Assembly: GCA_016165875.1 (NCBI GenBank)
Contig: JABBOT010000033.1
Coordinates: forward strand, 186,001 to 250,000
Length of the DNA: 64,000 bases
Reading direction: 5' to 3'
Source of the DNA: Acanthopleura granulata
Taxonomy: Eukaryota; Mollusca; Polyplacophora; Chitonida; Chitonidae
In this document: positions 35,936-48,428 of the stretch, piece after piece
Position numbering within the stretch: the stretch's first letter is position 1
Layout of the letters: each line of letters starts with the position of its first letter
Program-made: the position numbers and the translations under genes
The notes under the pieces: model-generated
Told to the model about the DNA's origin: nothing
Database searches by the model: none
What the model saw: only the letters and a program-made list of their open reading frames with translations

Positions 35936-37120
35936 GTAGTTGACTCACTACAGTGTTTGGACAAACTTTGATTTGTTTGAGAAGTAAAACTGATGAGAAA
36001 AAGTGACGCCTTCCTTAATCACAATGTTTTCGTTTTTTCTCCTCTATGCGCGATCACAGGCATTCGTATGCCAAATTGTCGCCCGTTCTCGGTCAAGAAT
36101 GGAAGAACCAATTTTGAAAACAAAACTTTGCACATAAACCACAGATGGAGCTAGAACCTTATCGATTTAAAAGGGATCTGGTTATTGCGTGGTGCAATTG
36201 CAGGATCATGAAGTACACGATTGTCTCAAAATGGAAGTTTTCCTTAAAACTCTCTTTCATGTGATCCTGTCTTGGTTTCAGATGCTTGAGTGAAATGTAT
36301 ATATGGGAATGTTTGAGCTGACTTCAATACTGGGTCTTCATAAACTATTGCATCTGAAAACATTCTAGAAGCATTAAATTGTGAAAGCAAGACACGCTTC
36401 TTTGAGCTGACACAATAGCTGAGCCAAATCTATACCAGAGCAAAAAGGACACATTTTTTTTTCTCAAAATTGAGCGAAACACATCAAAACTTGGTTTCAC
36501 CAAGAAAAACTACTGACTATGTATTAAGTTTCAATTTACAGTAAGCTAAACGTGCTTATGCATCTGGAAAGTCAGGTAAACTGCCAAAGTTCAAAACCGG
36601 ACCAAATTGTTGGATAAGGATGAAACAGCTCGAGAATTAAGAAGAATTAGGGTATGACAAAATAATGTGAATTTGTTTTCACAAAGCGCCTCCTAGAATA
36701 ATAAACCGTTACAAAAGTGTGTTGCTTAAAAGAGACAGATTGTTGATTGGCAGCTGTCAGAAATTTTCAGTCTGTTGAGACTGAAGATGATCATTTTGGG
36801 ACAGGTGAGTTAAGCTGTATGAACAAGTATAATATAGGATGCAGCATCTGTGTATTCCCCCCCCCAAAAAAAAACAATAAAAGTAAGACGTAGGGAGATA
36901 GTAATATAAAATTACAGTAGTTTTCAAAAACCAAATCTTAATTTTATAGGAAGACATTATCTCGCATTTACTTTTAAAAGTACCCAATTTTGACATCATG
37001 ATAAATATTCATATTTCACAATGATCCTGGAGCATCTCATCAGTGCGAATGCTGTGAGTTAACGTTCAGGTATGGCATACGTCGGCCTACTTCCTCTCCA
37101 ATCAGAAGCAATAATGTTTA
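35936..37120. other. no recognised feature
   Basis: AT-rich sequence with a C run followed by an A run at 36857-36876 (Cs then As). No genes or repeats recognised. Confidence 0.3.
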
Positions 37121-37123
37121 CCC

Positions 37124-37205
37124 CTAACCTCCGGATGGTTGTGGGTTTCCTCTGTAAGTGAAATATTCCCGGGTACGCTGTGTAATACCTTTTATGTAAT
37201 AAATA
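37124..37205 (+). mobile_element. SINE family 1, short fragment
   Basis: Has aacctccggatggttgtggg joined directly to tgtaagtgaaatattcccgg and gtacgctgtgtaatacct. The segment between, which includes the cataatgctggccgcc block, is deleted. Confidence 0.75.
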
Positions 37206-38749
37206 TTCATTTCTAAAGATATTTTGTTATTAAATTGTAATACCTTTAATTTAATCCAACTGTTTTTATTTTGAATATTCATTTTCCACTTCATGTTACC
37301 TAAGAAAAGAAACACACTTTTCCATTTTGACCTTCAGTTTTATATCAACTTTTTGTTTTATTCTATTACATTTAAAAATATCATCAAAATGGCTATGTTT
37401 ATTCGAAAGGAAAACAAAGCAGTAGAAATGTACTTTAGGCACACTTTGTTTCAACCATTAAACAATCGAAATCCCCTTTATACGCCATTGGAGCAGTAAT
37501 TTTGGACAAATTTCTTGGCTTGCTTTTATCCCAGCCAAATAAACTCTACTTCTAAATTTTCTTCTCACTGAAAATCCTTACCACACTGTGCTTTGTCAAC
37601 CTTATAATATTATAAATACTACACTACTGACCTACCAGGCGGACAACCAGGTGACTACAAGCAGCGCCATCTGTGATGTCAATTACACAAATAATTTAAC
37701 TTTCTTTTAAACATTCTTTTTTTTAACCGAGTCATTTTTACACTTCATGCAACAAAGGCTAATGAATAGAAGGCAAGGCACGACCCCAGTACGATATATA
37801 ATGACTACGTTTGTTGTTAGAGCCAAAGTAACTTGTGTAGTTGGTGTATCTGGGTAACGGAAATTGCACAATGTATAATGCGACAACGACAATGATCAAT
37901 TGGCCGAATAAAGTTAATAATTTGTTTTGAAAAGTTAGTTCCACATATTGAATTTCTCATCTTTTGATTTAAAAAAGGAATGACATGCTCCTCGAAGAAT
38001 TTGAATTTTCAAGAAGTTTTCTGGAGTTTTTTCCAAAAATGTGCTCAGAGTTCGCGAAAGGAAAAGTTTGAGTCGGCCCGAATTTAGCGAGTGGGACGCG
38101 TTGACCGCAATGAGCATTGTTTGTAATGTTTGCCTGACCGAAGCAGTGGAATTTCCGCCGTATTGTATCGTGGAGTGAAAGAGTGCCTGCAAACAACACA
38201 CAAATGTTATTCTCTAAAAATGATCTGAGCCGTGTTTCATGACTTAGTTACGTTGTGCTATACAATGGCAATTCTTGCAATGAGGCTTGCTTGCAGAAGT
38301 AGAAGAAAACTGTCGTGTTATGGCGTGGACGTTAGTCAGGAATAACTACAAGTGAGGGAGTCGAACACGTGAACTGTAGTTTCTGGGTGCAGCCATTACT
38401 GTATTGTTAGGTAATATCAAAAGCCTAACTTAACATGGGTAACTATGAGATGCGGAAGAGGATCTTAACATGAATGTCTTTTAGAATAACACCACAAAAA
38501 CCTTTCACAGATGGTGAAACAAACCGCGGCTGTACACACTAAAACTGGAACTACTTAGGTAAATTGGTGCCGAAGAGTGGAGTGATGTTGGCCATTTTTT
38601 ATACGTTAATGTATCCATGATCAGCATTTGAGATTCATTTGACATATTTATAGGCCCCTCACTGCCCATGCCAGTTTATCCAGACGCACTGCTTATACAT
38701 AAATAAATTTATGTTTTCCTAATAAATTATGAATATATGGTGGAATGAA
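37206..38749. other. no recognised feature
   Basis: AT-rich except a GC-richer patch around 38050-38200 with overlapping minus-strand frames of 76 and 88 codons following an acceptor-like tttgcag. The peptide has a short GPTQTFPFANSE stretch. I could not assign it to a family. Confidence 0.25.
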
Positions 38750-38795
38750 GTAGTGGCCAACTTCACCCACAATGTGGGGTCGGGTTGGCCACCCC
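38750..38795. repeat. inverted repeat with GTGGCCAACTTCACC motif
   Basis: GTGGCCAAC at 38753 pairs with GTTGGCCAC near 38784. The motif recurs at 39909 (ggtggccaacttcaccaaca) and partly at 40306 (caacttcaccccactc), so three sites within 1.6 kb share it. Confidence 0.5.
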
Positions 38796-40723
38796 TCCTT
38801 CAACACACATCATGATTACTAAGTTAATAAATTTAAACGGTAAAAGCTTTAAATAGAAAGAGCACACAAAAACGAATTTTTGGGGAGTGAAAATTTCATC
38901 AAAGCTGTATCTGAAAACACCCTCCTTGATTTTTTTAGCATTATTTTACCAAATGAAATGTAGTCAAATGTTTTTATTGTGTGGTCGCATTTTAAATAGG
39001 CGAATGACCCATACTGAATAGGAGGAAGCATGGTGACGTCACGCACCCTCTGATTGTTATATTTCCACCTTTAACACAGATACGGGTGTAGTACTACATG
39101 TATATTCTTGTAGAACGCAAACACATAACAGGCATAGTCTGTGCAGCAGGAATGTGTGACGTCATTGTACTACAGCCCGTCCAATCGTTCAATATTGCTA
39201 GGGCCATAAAATCCACCCGAAAATAACAACATCTGAAAGCTTTTAATTTGGTGGAAAAAATCAGAAAAAAATTAGTGAGGGTTGATTTTTCAGATAGATT
39301 TTTTATCTCTTTCCTCTCTTCATAACTTTATTTGTGTGTAGTCCTTAATGGAAATTATCTTCCAACAAGATGCATTCATAACTGTGTCATTTATATGTAC
39401 ATTCATGACATAGGCATCATTAAAACTTGTAGTTGAAAGCAGAATCTGACAAGGGCAACACTATTCTCTTTATTAAAATTTGAGTGGTGAAAAAGACAAA
39501 AGTCACTAAAGACTGAATCCATCAAACAAGATAGGGAATAGGTGGTGTTCACCTTTAGAGACAGTTGCGTCAGGCAACACCTGAACAATTTCTTTCATGG
39601 TGACGACTGTAATGTCATTAATGTTAGCTAAAATAAACACTGATGATTTAGTACATTTGCGCAGAAACTTCAGTTTCAGCTGTTTCACTCTCTGCTCCTC
39701 CACAATTAAACGTTCTTGTAGCCATGTATGCGTTAATGTGCGCCTATTTGAGACGTGATCCAAGTAGCCCCAACCTGAGAGCAGAACAGTATCCATATCT
39801 AAAAATATACAAAGGGCAGGAATTATTTACCTTATGTACTCATTTTTTCCGTTTAGAAAGACTGAATTATATCAAATTATGATCAGATATCTTCAAATGT
39901 TGGCCCGGTGGCCAACTTCACCAACAAAGTGTGGCCAGCTTCACCCCACTAAATTCTAGGCTCTCTACAATTTTCCAACTCCATATGTTACTACTAATTG
40001 CTTCCAGTTCCTTCAAATATTGCAGTTCTTTAGATTATAATGCTATGATGCCAAACCTCAACGTATTCAAGCAGTTTACCTGGAATCAATTGTGCGACCA
40101 GATGTTAATTTCGTGTATTTATCATGAACAAACTAATGAGCAAAATTTTTTGCATGTGAATGAAGGAAATAAAAAAGGTGTTAATTCACACTTCCTCAGA
40201 GCCTCCTCTTATCAGCTGAAGTACTCATAACAAGCAACAAGCTGGAGTTGAAGCTGAAATCTTCCATAAATATTAAAAATGAAAACTGGGTTTTCAATTT
40301 TTTCAACTTCACCCCACTCTACGGTGACAATTTTGAGCACCTCTGAAATGCCCTTATAGGACTCTCTCCTCTTCGCTTCCAGACTCCAAAAATACGAGAA
40401 ATGAGAAAGGACTTGTGCGAAGAGAAGCAGTGGAGCTGTTGTCAGTGAGGCCCTCACGACTCAAAGAATATTCTGGGCTCGCAAACTTAATCGATATCCA
40501 AATGGTTTATACCGTGTATGTTAAATTAGAAGTTGCCGTTATTGTGTCTTAGCTGGGCATTGATTTTAATTCTTCCACTGAAACCGAACCTACCAGGTTT
40601 TTGTCTGTCATGTTAGACTGACTGTGCGCTAAGCGAGGCAATACTGTGATTGGCATTGAGGAGCCTTTCACACCTAAAGAATTCCAAGTGATTATTGTAA
40701 TCTTTAAATGTAACCAATCGAGG
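38796..40723. other. weakly coding-like minus-strand frames, unassigned
   Basis: Minus-strand frames at 39506-39796 (96 codons; charged, helix-like, EERVKQLKLKFLRK style) and 40212-40457 (81 codons) lie between the recurring GTGGCCAACTTCACC sites. They might be exons of one decayed element. No domain is recognised. Confidence 0.2.
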
Positions 40724-41049
40724 TAAACTGGTAACGAGGGGATCCTCCGTGGCCCAGATGGGGTGGACGTGTTAGTGCAGCGTGATGACCCAAGTGCCTC
40801 TCACTAATGCGATCCCTGTGAATTCTGTCCAGCTCATGCAGGCGCCCTCTCTGGCCGTACGTAGGAAGGTCTACCAGCAAACTGCGAACAGTCACGGGTT
40901 TCTCCCTGGCTCTGACAGGCTTCTTCCCACCACGGTGCTGGCCGGCATCGCATAACAGAAATAATCTTGAACATGGCGTAAAAAACAAATCAAATAAATA
41001 AATAAATAAATAAAACACCAATCAAATAAAGAAGTAAATAAACTGGTAA
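40724..41049 (+). mobile_element. SINE family 1, full-length copy with target-site duplication
   Basis: Head tccgtggcccagatggggtg, B-box-like gtgaattctgtccagctca, then ggccgtacgtaggaaggtct, ttcttcccaccacggtgctg, a diverged gtataag region and gtaaaaaacaaatc. The tail is extended: after AAATAAATAAATAAATAAA it repeats aacaccaatcaaataaa once more. The element is flanked by the 11-base direct repeat TAAACTGGTAA at 40724-40734 and 41039-41049. Confidence 0.94.
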
Positions 41050-41819
41050 TGTTACCTTGAGAAGATGTGAGAATGCACAGGTATCACAATACTAGGGATT
41101 AACAACGCGACACACCAACCCTTCTACGTTATGATTTATTCACAAATTTTCGGAAGAAACTGGTTCAATAGTTTGGTGTAGCAGCAAACTACCAAAATAT
41201 TGTATCACAAAACAACACATTTACATGTTTAGAGCTAAATTCAGGACAAAGCAAGCAACAAAACTGTTGTTCATCTGTGGTGTTAATACATGCAGTTATT
41301 ACGAAAAAAACCCAGCTTTTTTCTTACTTTGGCCCGAGCAGTCACTGCGCGAGAAAAGGTATATGTAACCATTTAAAAGCTTTGGCTAAAACGCCGCTAG
41401 GGAATGAAACCCTGTCTCCGGCTTGCGATCCGGTCACGGTGATCCGTTGGGCGGCTACATGCAGGGCTAATCAGTCTAGCTTATATAAATCTTCACTGAG
41501 ACACCTGTTAGGGCACCAGCACTCATCCTCTTTGCTTAGAGGTTTAGGATAACACCAATATGTCATCTCTCCGTTGTATTACTTAGACTGGATTTCGCTA
41601 TTATCCTTTGTTCTCGCCATGCGTGGCTTTGCAAATTGCCAACAGAAAGTCTGCTGGCAAAGTATAGCCGCAATGCTACGAGCTTGTTTCCTTGTAATTC
41701 AGTCTCCCTAACACGTCTCAGTTCCCTGTTTCACTTCTTCTCCCTGCTAAGGCCCTCACCTCATACAGAATTCAGTTGCACAAACCTCTAGCAGTTTTAA
41801 ACAGCGAGCAACTCTTGTA
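41050..41819. other. no recognised feature
   Basis: A 91-codon plus-strand frame (41277-41552) without recognised motifs. Nothing else seen. Confidence 0.3.
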
Positions 41820-42560
41820 ATTATCAGTGATCTGTTCATCGAGACGATGTGGCGTTACGAGGAAAAGCAACTGCATCGGCTCCTATACCAGGCATACGTG
41901 TTCTATCGCCTAGATAATTACTTGTACATACTGCTAAAGGCATTTTCTGACAATTGTCTGTGATCTCCTCACAGACACAGATATACCGCACCTCTCGCCA
42001 GTATAATTAAAAGACACATGGATCACTTTGATGTATAGACCCTGGGCGAGTTCTTTTGGTGTGATTTCCCTTCTCCATGTCTATGAAAGCTTGAAGGTAA
42101 ACGTGAGGGAATTACAGGGAATAATTATTTCTACAGATACGCCTTATTTTTTTGTGTTCGAAGTTTACATGTTTTACTCTACCACTCCTGGAAAATCCAT
42201 ATGTGGCGTTATATAACATCAGTATTACAGCCTTACAACCGTTCTCAATCCCAGATGATAAGACGTCAGGGAAAGTTTTTGAAGTACATAATGCCAAAAG
42301 ACATTAATTAATAAGTATAAACGTAACGTTGCTTTTATTTTTTTAAAATCGCTAGTCGTGATTAAAACTACTCCAAATATAGATGTTCACAGAATAAATT
42401 AACACCCTTGGATCGCCGTGAGGTGAAGGACCTGACAGGCAATACCATTTTGTGTGATTGATCTGGTTGACTTAAGAAGTATACTCTATACTCATTGACA
42501 GTGTTTTCTTGTGTGGTCGATCTGCCATAGAGCCGAGTAGTGCTAAAGACTGCACTACAG
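41820..42560 (+). repeat. dispersed repeat R5, copy 1
   Basis: Direct repeat of 46770-47530. Shared blocks include taaaggcatt, ctgtgatctcctc, atcactttgatgtatag, gttcttttggtgtgattt, ctccatgtct, gttttactctaccactcctg, ccagatgataag and atcgctagtcgtgattaaaa. No conserved open frame spans it. Confidence 0.65.
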
Positions 42561-42954
42561 CAACCTATAATTCATCACGTCATGTCACGGTTGTTATTCA
42601 TTCAAGGACATTGCAAAAAGCCCTCTTTCATCAAACTTGCACTTGGGATGCAAAATCTCCTCTAGTGGTGAAAGTTGTTTGCCTTGCAATGTCTACAACG
42701 CACACTGCACGATTTCAAGATGGGCCTTCGAGAGAGAATTTGCAGATTGCACTGCTCTCACTGCTTGTGGTGTATTGGTGATACACTGTAATGAATGATT
42801 TGTGAGGCCCTTTGCCGCCGTTTGCGCTGTCCTATGTTTGTTGAAGGCCACTTGTCTTCCACCTATATAGTTCTCATACGTCACATGTGGGAAAATTCCT
42901 CAGTAATTATACAAAGATGGGGGGAGGGGGAGGGAGGAAGTAGGTGAGGGGTGA

Positions 42955-43085
42955 GGGGGCTGTAGTGATTAGAATGACGTTTCCCCTCGTAATGAATTTG
43001 ACAAAGGTATGTGGTTTAAGTCGGACACTCCAGTTATCCCCACAGATAAAACTCACCGCTCTCATATCATCGGAACAATTTACAT
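42955..43085 (+). mobile_element. SINE family 2, degraded copy
   Basis: Carries tttgacaaaggtatgtggtt, taagtcggacactccagtta and accgctctcatatcatcg, corresponding in order to the 20870 and 23125 copies. Confidence 0.45.
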
Positions 43086-43129
43086 CAAGGTGTCCAATTA
43101 CCATTACATAAAACCAAACATCTGCCGGC

Positions 43130-43740
43130 CACAGTCGTCCAACGAAAGCAGACCATTTTTTTCCAGTGTTGGTGGAGCCTCTGGTATATTCTTGTCTTCT
43201 GTCCTACTAAAGAGCACATACGCAGAAGTGGTATTATCAAAATATCAGCCTCTTCAATAACACACACTCCATTCTTCACGTGGCCGAGGGTGACTACCAA
43301 AGGAGGATAAATTTTCAAAAATGTCTGGGGGAAATCGGATCGCTGTTCCTCTTTGTTCCTTGGGAAATAACTCAATTTAACAAATAGTTCAGAATCCTTA
43401 CGAACATGGTCGCACTTGAGATGAATAATGGCGGCTGCTTGGCCTTTAGACCGCACTAGACATTGGGAGCGCAGCAAAAGGGCCATATTTCTGTCAGACT
43501 TGATGCAAAAAAATGCCTCATAGAGTAAAGAGTTACGACCATAAGGAGCCATATCTAGGCGTTGGTGGAAATTCGAATTAGATCGAGGAGACGAGTTGTC
43601 AAGTATATCTTCGTATATGTTAAAATGGCGTGATCTGTGGTTGGGACGGAAAGGCTCATTTCAAACTGACGGAACGTTTTCTGGCCTATTGGACAAGGTA
43701 TCTTCGCATAAGATAAAGAACAGTACAGCCATGCTATAAT
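43130..43740 (-). repeat. dispersed repeat R6, copy 1 (inverted relative to copy 2)
   Basis: Its reverse complement aligns with 46200-46740: gacaactcgtctcctcgatc, attcgaatttcc, gtcgtaactctttactctat, atatggcccttttgc and gatccgatttcc. A 155-codon minus-strand frame (43085-43552), the longest in the window, lies here. Its GRNSLLYE and NMALLLRSQ stretches correspond to GRNSLLCE and NMALLPRFQ in copy 2, so a coding origin is possible. I do not recognise the protein. Confidence 0.6.
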
Positions 43741-46199
43741 TTTGCATTTCTTGAATATTGAATGCACGGAAAAAACTTTGAATTTGTTACTTTTTAGGTT
43801 GAAGATAATTTGCATGGCTGAAAGGAAACTCCATGATATGTAGCCTTCATGTTATCTATACAGGAGCTCCTAAAATCAATAGAAGAACAGTAAGAAAAGC
43901 TTTTCAGGAATCTTAAATGGAAGAGCGGATTATTACATTGTGGTTAATTCGCCTGTAGTTGAAATGATTTCAAATTTAAAATTTTAAAAATACACAGTGC
44001 CTTAAGCTCTGTTTATTATACGGCTCTCTGGCTCTTGTCGAGGCTACATTTATATTTTTCTGCGTTTTGCAGAAATGTAATCTAATAAATACTGCGCTCA
44101 ACGTAAGCCAAGAATTTATGGCAAAAAAACACAGGGTAATGACATACGTCACCATGCGGCCGTGATAAATATCCCGGCCAGGAATTAACTTTTTGTGCAT
44201 TTTCCCCTTAAAACAAAACATATCCAGTAATTTAAGCTTTTGATATACAGTCTTTCACTTTCCAGAATAGTATGACTAAAAAAAACACGTACAGAATCCA
44301 TAAAATTACCCCCAGGGTCCACAAATTATGGACCAAGTTAATTTTCATCGAAGCGGAAGAAGTCACTGTTTCCCTGTATGAAATCCATCAACTTTGAGAT
44401 GTTGTAATGAGAAAAAAACTTTCCTTGAGATATCTAAAGTCACTCTTAAAACACCCTGTTCCTCGACATTTTATAATTTTCTCCTGACATTTTCTCAAAA
44501 CAAACTTATGCAAAAAAAAATCTGCGATCACAAATGATGACCCAATCGTTTTATGCATAATGCCACATATGCAGGCTGCCCGTAATCAGTCATCATTCGG
44601 CTCTAGACTTTTTCTCATCACATGCGACAGGCATCGCTTGCGTTTCCGCCTGAGACGTTAAATCAATAGACAAGAGACGTGGTGGCACAATGTGCCTCCC
44701 ACTGCTGGCAAACCTCACGGCTGCCATTCATGTATAAGTGGACAATATTGCATATTGGCTGGGCGTGGTGTTTTTCTAAGGTAGTTACTAAAATAGAAGA
44801 AAGTGCTCGGAAAACACACCAATACTTATGTAAAAGGTGAGGGGCAATTTGTGGTCAGTCAACTCGGACCACGTATCCTGTATCCCGGGGTCCAACACAA
44901 ATGACCAGTCGTAGTCGGCCGTAAATGGCTGAGCACCCCTTCAATATGCAAAAAACCGCACCCCCGATTTATTTATGTTTGGCTCCCAAATAAATAAATG
45001 TTCAGATGTAAAATGTGGAATAAATTTATTCAGGGTCCGACACAAATCCACGAAGAGCCATGTTTTCTGAGAGAGCTAAAATTTTGCTACCCAATGTGAC
45101 TGGCATTAAAAGTTGTCAAACACTTGTGTCGTCTTCCACCAAATTTCCTGGCTAATTTAAGGGTCGCAATTTGAAAAGAAGTTTTCAAAGTTTAAATGGT
45201 TAATCTCCTGTGATAACAGCCTTCAATTTCTGGGGGTGGGGGGTGGGGGGGAGTGGTTTCAAGCCGCGCGAATTACAAACCACAAATTGCACCAATGTAC
45301 CTCAATACAATGAATGTGAGGAGGAGGGAAAAGGTTGAAAGCTATGCCAAGGGTTATTGAAAGGGTGTCATTTACCACTATTACCCACATTTGTCCCCGA
45401 CACTTTACCACGGGGAAATCAATCTCCTCAACAAACCTTTTATCGTGCATTCACTACGAAGGCTACACGTCTGTGTGCTTTTAATACCTCGCAAAAAGGA
45501 AATCAATTAGTGTGTGGAACAATTTGGCTGCAAAAGGCGTCGGATGTATAAAGGCTGGCAGTAAGCAACGATCTGAAAACAGGGAGCCTTCTTCTTGAGG
45601 GACTATATTTATAGACATTTGCGCCCGGGAGACGGCTGGCAATTAACGGGGAGGTCTTATTGCGAGAGAGCCCGGTCAAACCAGGATCATGGCTTTTGAT
45701 GTATGGAAGGCCTGTCGTGCTAAAAGATAATAAATTCAAACACTGTCCGGTTGCACGTTGCTGATAATCAGTCGACATTCTCTGTCCTTCCTTCTATAAC
45801 GTGCTTGAATTCTTCACAATTGGATTTGTGGTCAGTTTGGGAGTGAGGTTCTGGCAAACAGACACTGATTTAGGGCACTAACGAGGCACACTGTACGTTA
45901 TACCAACTTTATGACCTTGCGATGCACTTAGGTTTGGGTCTCATAGATCGGTCCTCTCGCGAATAAATCTATGACAAATTACTGTGAAATATCTTAATCA
46001 TTATTATAACCTTATGACGGGGTTCAACTTCAAGTAGTATGGTTTTACTTAAGCACCTTTTGATTCCATTCTCGCACAAGGTTTTATTAATAAATGCTTA
46101 AGCCATCAGCCAAATTTGTCCTGTCCATGTAATTTATAATGCTTCAACTGAGCAGAGTCATTTCCGTTTGGAAAGTCCAACAAATAAAGATCATATCGA
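43741..46199. other. no recognised feature
   Basis: AT-rich with a G-rich stretch at 45230-45255. A possible SINE trace (ccattcatgtataagtgg at 44724) is too short to call. Minus-strand frames at 43976-44221 and 45503-45778 are unassigned. Confidence 0.3.
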
Positions 46200-46740
46200 C
46201 TTTACAGTTTGCGGTTTGGGAGGGGGGGATATCAGCATATCGGAAAATGTGACATTTCGAATCATTTAGTATCAGCTGTGCCTTTCCCAGGCCTTTCTAA
46301 ACTGCAACATAAACGAGGATTTACACCTGACAACTCGCCGCCTCGATATCATTCGAATTTCCAATAACATCCTGATATTACTCGTTGAGGTCGTAACTCT
46401 TTACTCTGTGAGGTGGTTTTTTCATCAGTTCTGACAAATATGGCCCTTTTGCCGCGTTTCCAATACCTAATACAACCAGTGGTGCCTGAATGTAAAAGAC
46501 GGCCATTGTTTATCTCTGCGGTCTAGACTCCTTGTTGAAGGCATGTCTGGAGAAGCAAGGCGGAGGCGAGATCGGAATTCCTTCGGACTGTATAGAAAAT
46601 TTAACCTCTTTCTGAGGTGACATAATGGATCAGCTGAAGTTTTGTTACTGTGAAACACTTCTGCGCATTCGCGATTAGAGATTACAGGACAATATTTCAA
46701 TAAACTTCACTGCCTGTGGAAAACATTAGTCTGTGTGCTT
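46200..46740 (+). repeat. dispersed repeat R6, copy 2
   Basis: Plus-strand copy of R6: tgacaactcgccgcctcgat, cattcgaatttcc, gaggtcgtaactctttactc, atatggcccttttgccgcg and gatcggaattcc, then aacacttctgcgcattcgcg. Here R6 is followed directly by R5 in the same orientation, unlike at 41.8-43.7 kb. Confidence 0.6.
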
Positions 46741-46769
46741 TTGCATATCCACTTAACTACCGGGTGGAT

Positions 46770-47530
46770 TTACCATAGAACCCATGCATGTAATGTGTCT
46801 AGGATGATTACGTCTATATAACGGTAAAGGCATTGTATGGTAACTAACCGCGATCTCCTCTGTTGAAAGGCATCCTTTAGCCCACGCTAATCTAATCAGA
46901 GACGCCTGAATCACTTTGATATATAATACCCTTCACGTGTGTTCTTTTGGAGTGATTTGATTCCTCCATGTCTGCGTAAGGACAGGTGTAAGGATGGGTG
47001 GAATAATCACCTATACATAAAAGAATCATTTTTGCCTGTTAGAAGCGGAAAATTTGGAATGTTTTATTCTGCGACTCCTGTGTAAAATATACCTGGCTTG
47101 TTATGTGTCTCCATTACCAAAGCCTTGTAACTGTCCCCAAACCCAGATGATATTAGAAGCGTGGAAAGCTGTTGATGCACATTAAATTTATTTATCCATT
47201 TATTTAATTGGTGTTTTTCTCCGTACTCAAGAGATGTACTTTCCAGCCACAACTGGTTGGTTAGCAAACATTAGGGGAGCGTCCTTAAATTATTCTTTCA
47301 AAATCATTAGTCGTGATTTAAAAATTCCGTTTATATCACTTTAAAATGAACAAAACGTAATCCACTGGTAGACATGTACAGAAGAGCTTTTGCGGGCTTC
47401 TTGACAGTAACTTTGATTCAGTGATCGATCTGACGGCCTTGTTGTGCCCAGGACTATAGCCTAATAACCTGTGCATTGACAGCTCGCATATGTGTGTATG
47501 GTACCGTTATATCAGATCACAGGATCCCTT
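46770..47530 (+). repeat. dispersed repeat R5, copy 2, interrupted by a SINE
   Basis: Aligns with 41820-42560 (gtaaaggcattg, gcgatctcctctg, atcactttgatatataa, gttcttttggagtgattt, ctccatgtctgc, aacccagatgatattag). The alignment breaks at the SINE fragment at 47184-47265 and resumes with tttcaaaatcattagtcgtg, so the SINE entered after the R5 duplication or only in this copy. Confidence 0.65.
47184..47265 (-). mobile_element. SINE family 1, 3' fragment inside R5
   Basis: Reversed SINE end: aaatttatttatccatttat, ttaattggtgtttttctccg and tactcaaga, then degraded sequence. A short acatta repeat flanks it and may be the target-site duplication. Confidence 0.75.
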
Positions 47531-47831
47531 GCAATCAGATGGGAAAATCCTCCCCTCGTCGCTCAGGCCGATTGTCAACCTGCTCACAGTCACAGGTCTA
47601 CTGCAGAATGTGGCAAGGGCTAGGCAGAAATGCGGTTGAAGTTGTTTTTTAACAGGTATTGTCGTGCGATAGGCCAGCAATAAAAAAATATTCACTACTT
47701 ACCATGAGCGTCCACATTGCTTTTTTACACAATTATTTATCCACTAATATCTCTTCAAGTAAGATCTATAAGAATTTGGATTTTCCTTATGAATTATATC
47801 GTGAATATATGACAGGAACATCAGTGAACTG

Positions 47832-47938
47832 ACAACCACCTTTAAGTGCCTTTCTTTATAATGTAACTACTCGATAAGCTAACACCCACCGTTAAGTGCC
47901 TTTCTTTATAATGTAACTACTCGATAAGCTAACACCCA
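47832..47938 (+). repeat. 50-bp tandem duplication
   Basis: Two nearly identical units start at 47842 and 47892 (ttaagtgcctttctttataa then tgtaactactcgataagct). The near identity indicates a recent event. Confidence 0.92.
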
Positions 47939-48428
47939 ACACTTGGCGCGTTGAAATGGACAGTTCAACGGGACACGGTTTTCTTATTTTTGGCTGCATT
48001 GATCTTTCAGTGGAAATATACTAAAAAAAATATGTAAAAAAAAATGGCCATTGGCTAACTGGTAGAAGAGACCTCTCCGATCACCCTAATCATTTTTGTG
48101 TAATCCGACTGCTATACGGGGTTACTTTTACTCCATGTTTCACATGAATGTTAGTGTATCCTTTCTGTAGCGAGATATTGAACGACAAACCCCAAACCGT
48201 GAGGCTTGTATTACTCTGGTGTAGCGATTAGATGGTAGATTAATTATTGGCATATGCCATTTTCCTATCGTGTTGAACTTCATGAACTGATTGACACAAC
48301 AGAGAAACTCTTAGTGTGACATGGACATCTACCAGGTTACCGTAAACCAGTCGCCAGGTGGTTAATTTTGTGTCGTGACCGGTGAGCTGCACCGACTTTT
48401 GTAAAACCTGGTCAAACCTGCTGCATGC

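Noticed and set aside
37935..38201. Transposase domain fragment (FGPTQTFPF resembling a DUF4218-like motif)
   Set aside because: Only one short motif, in one of two competing frames, with no neighbouring support.
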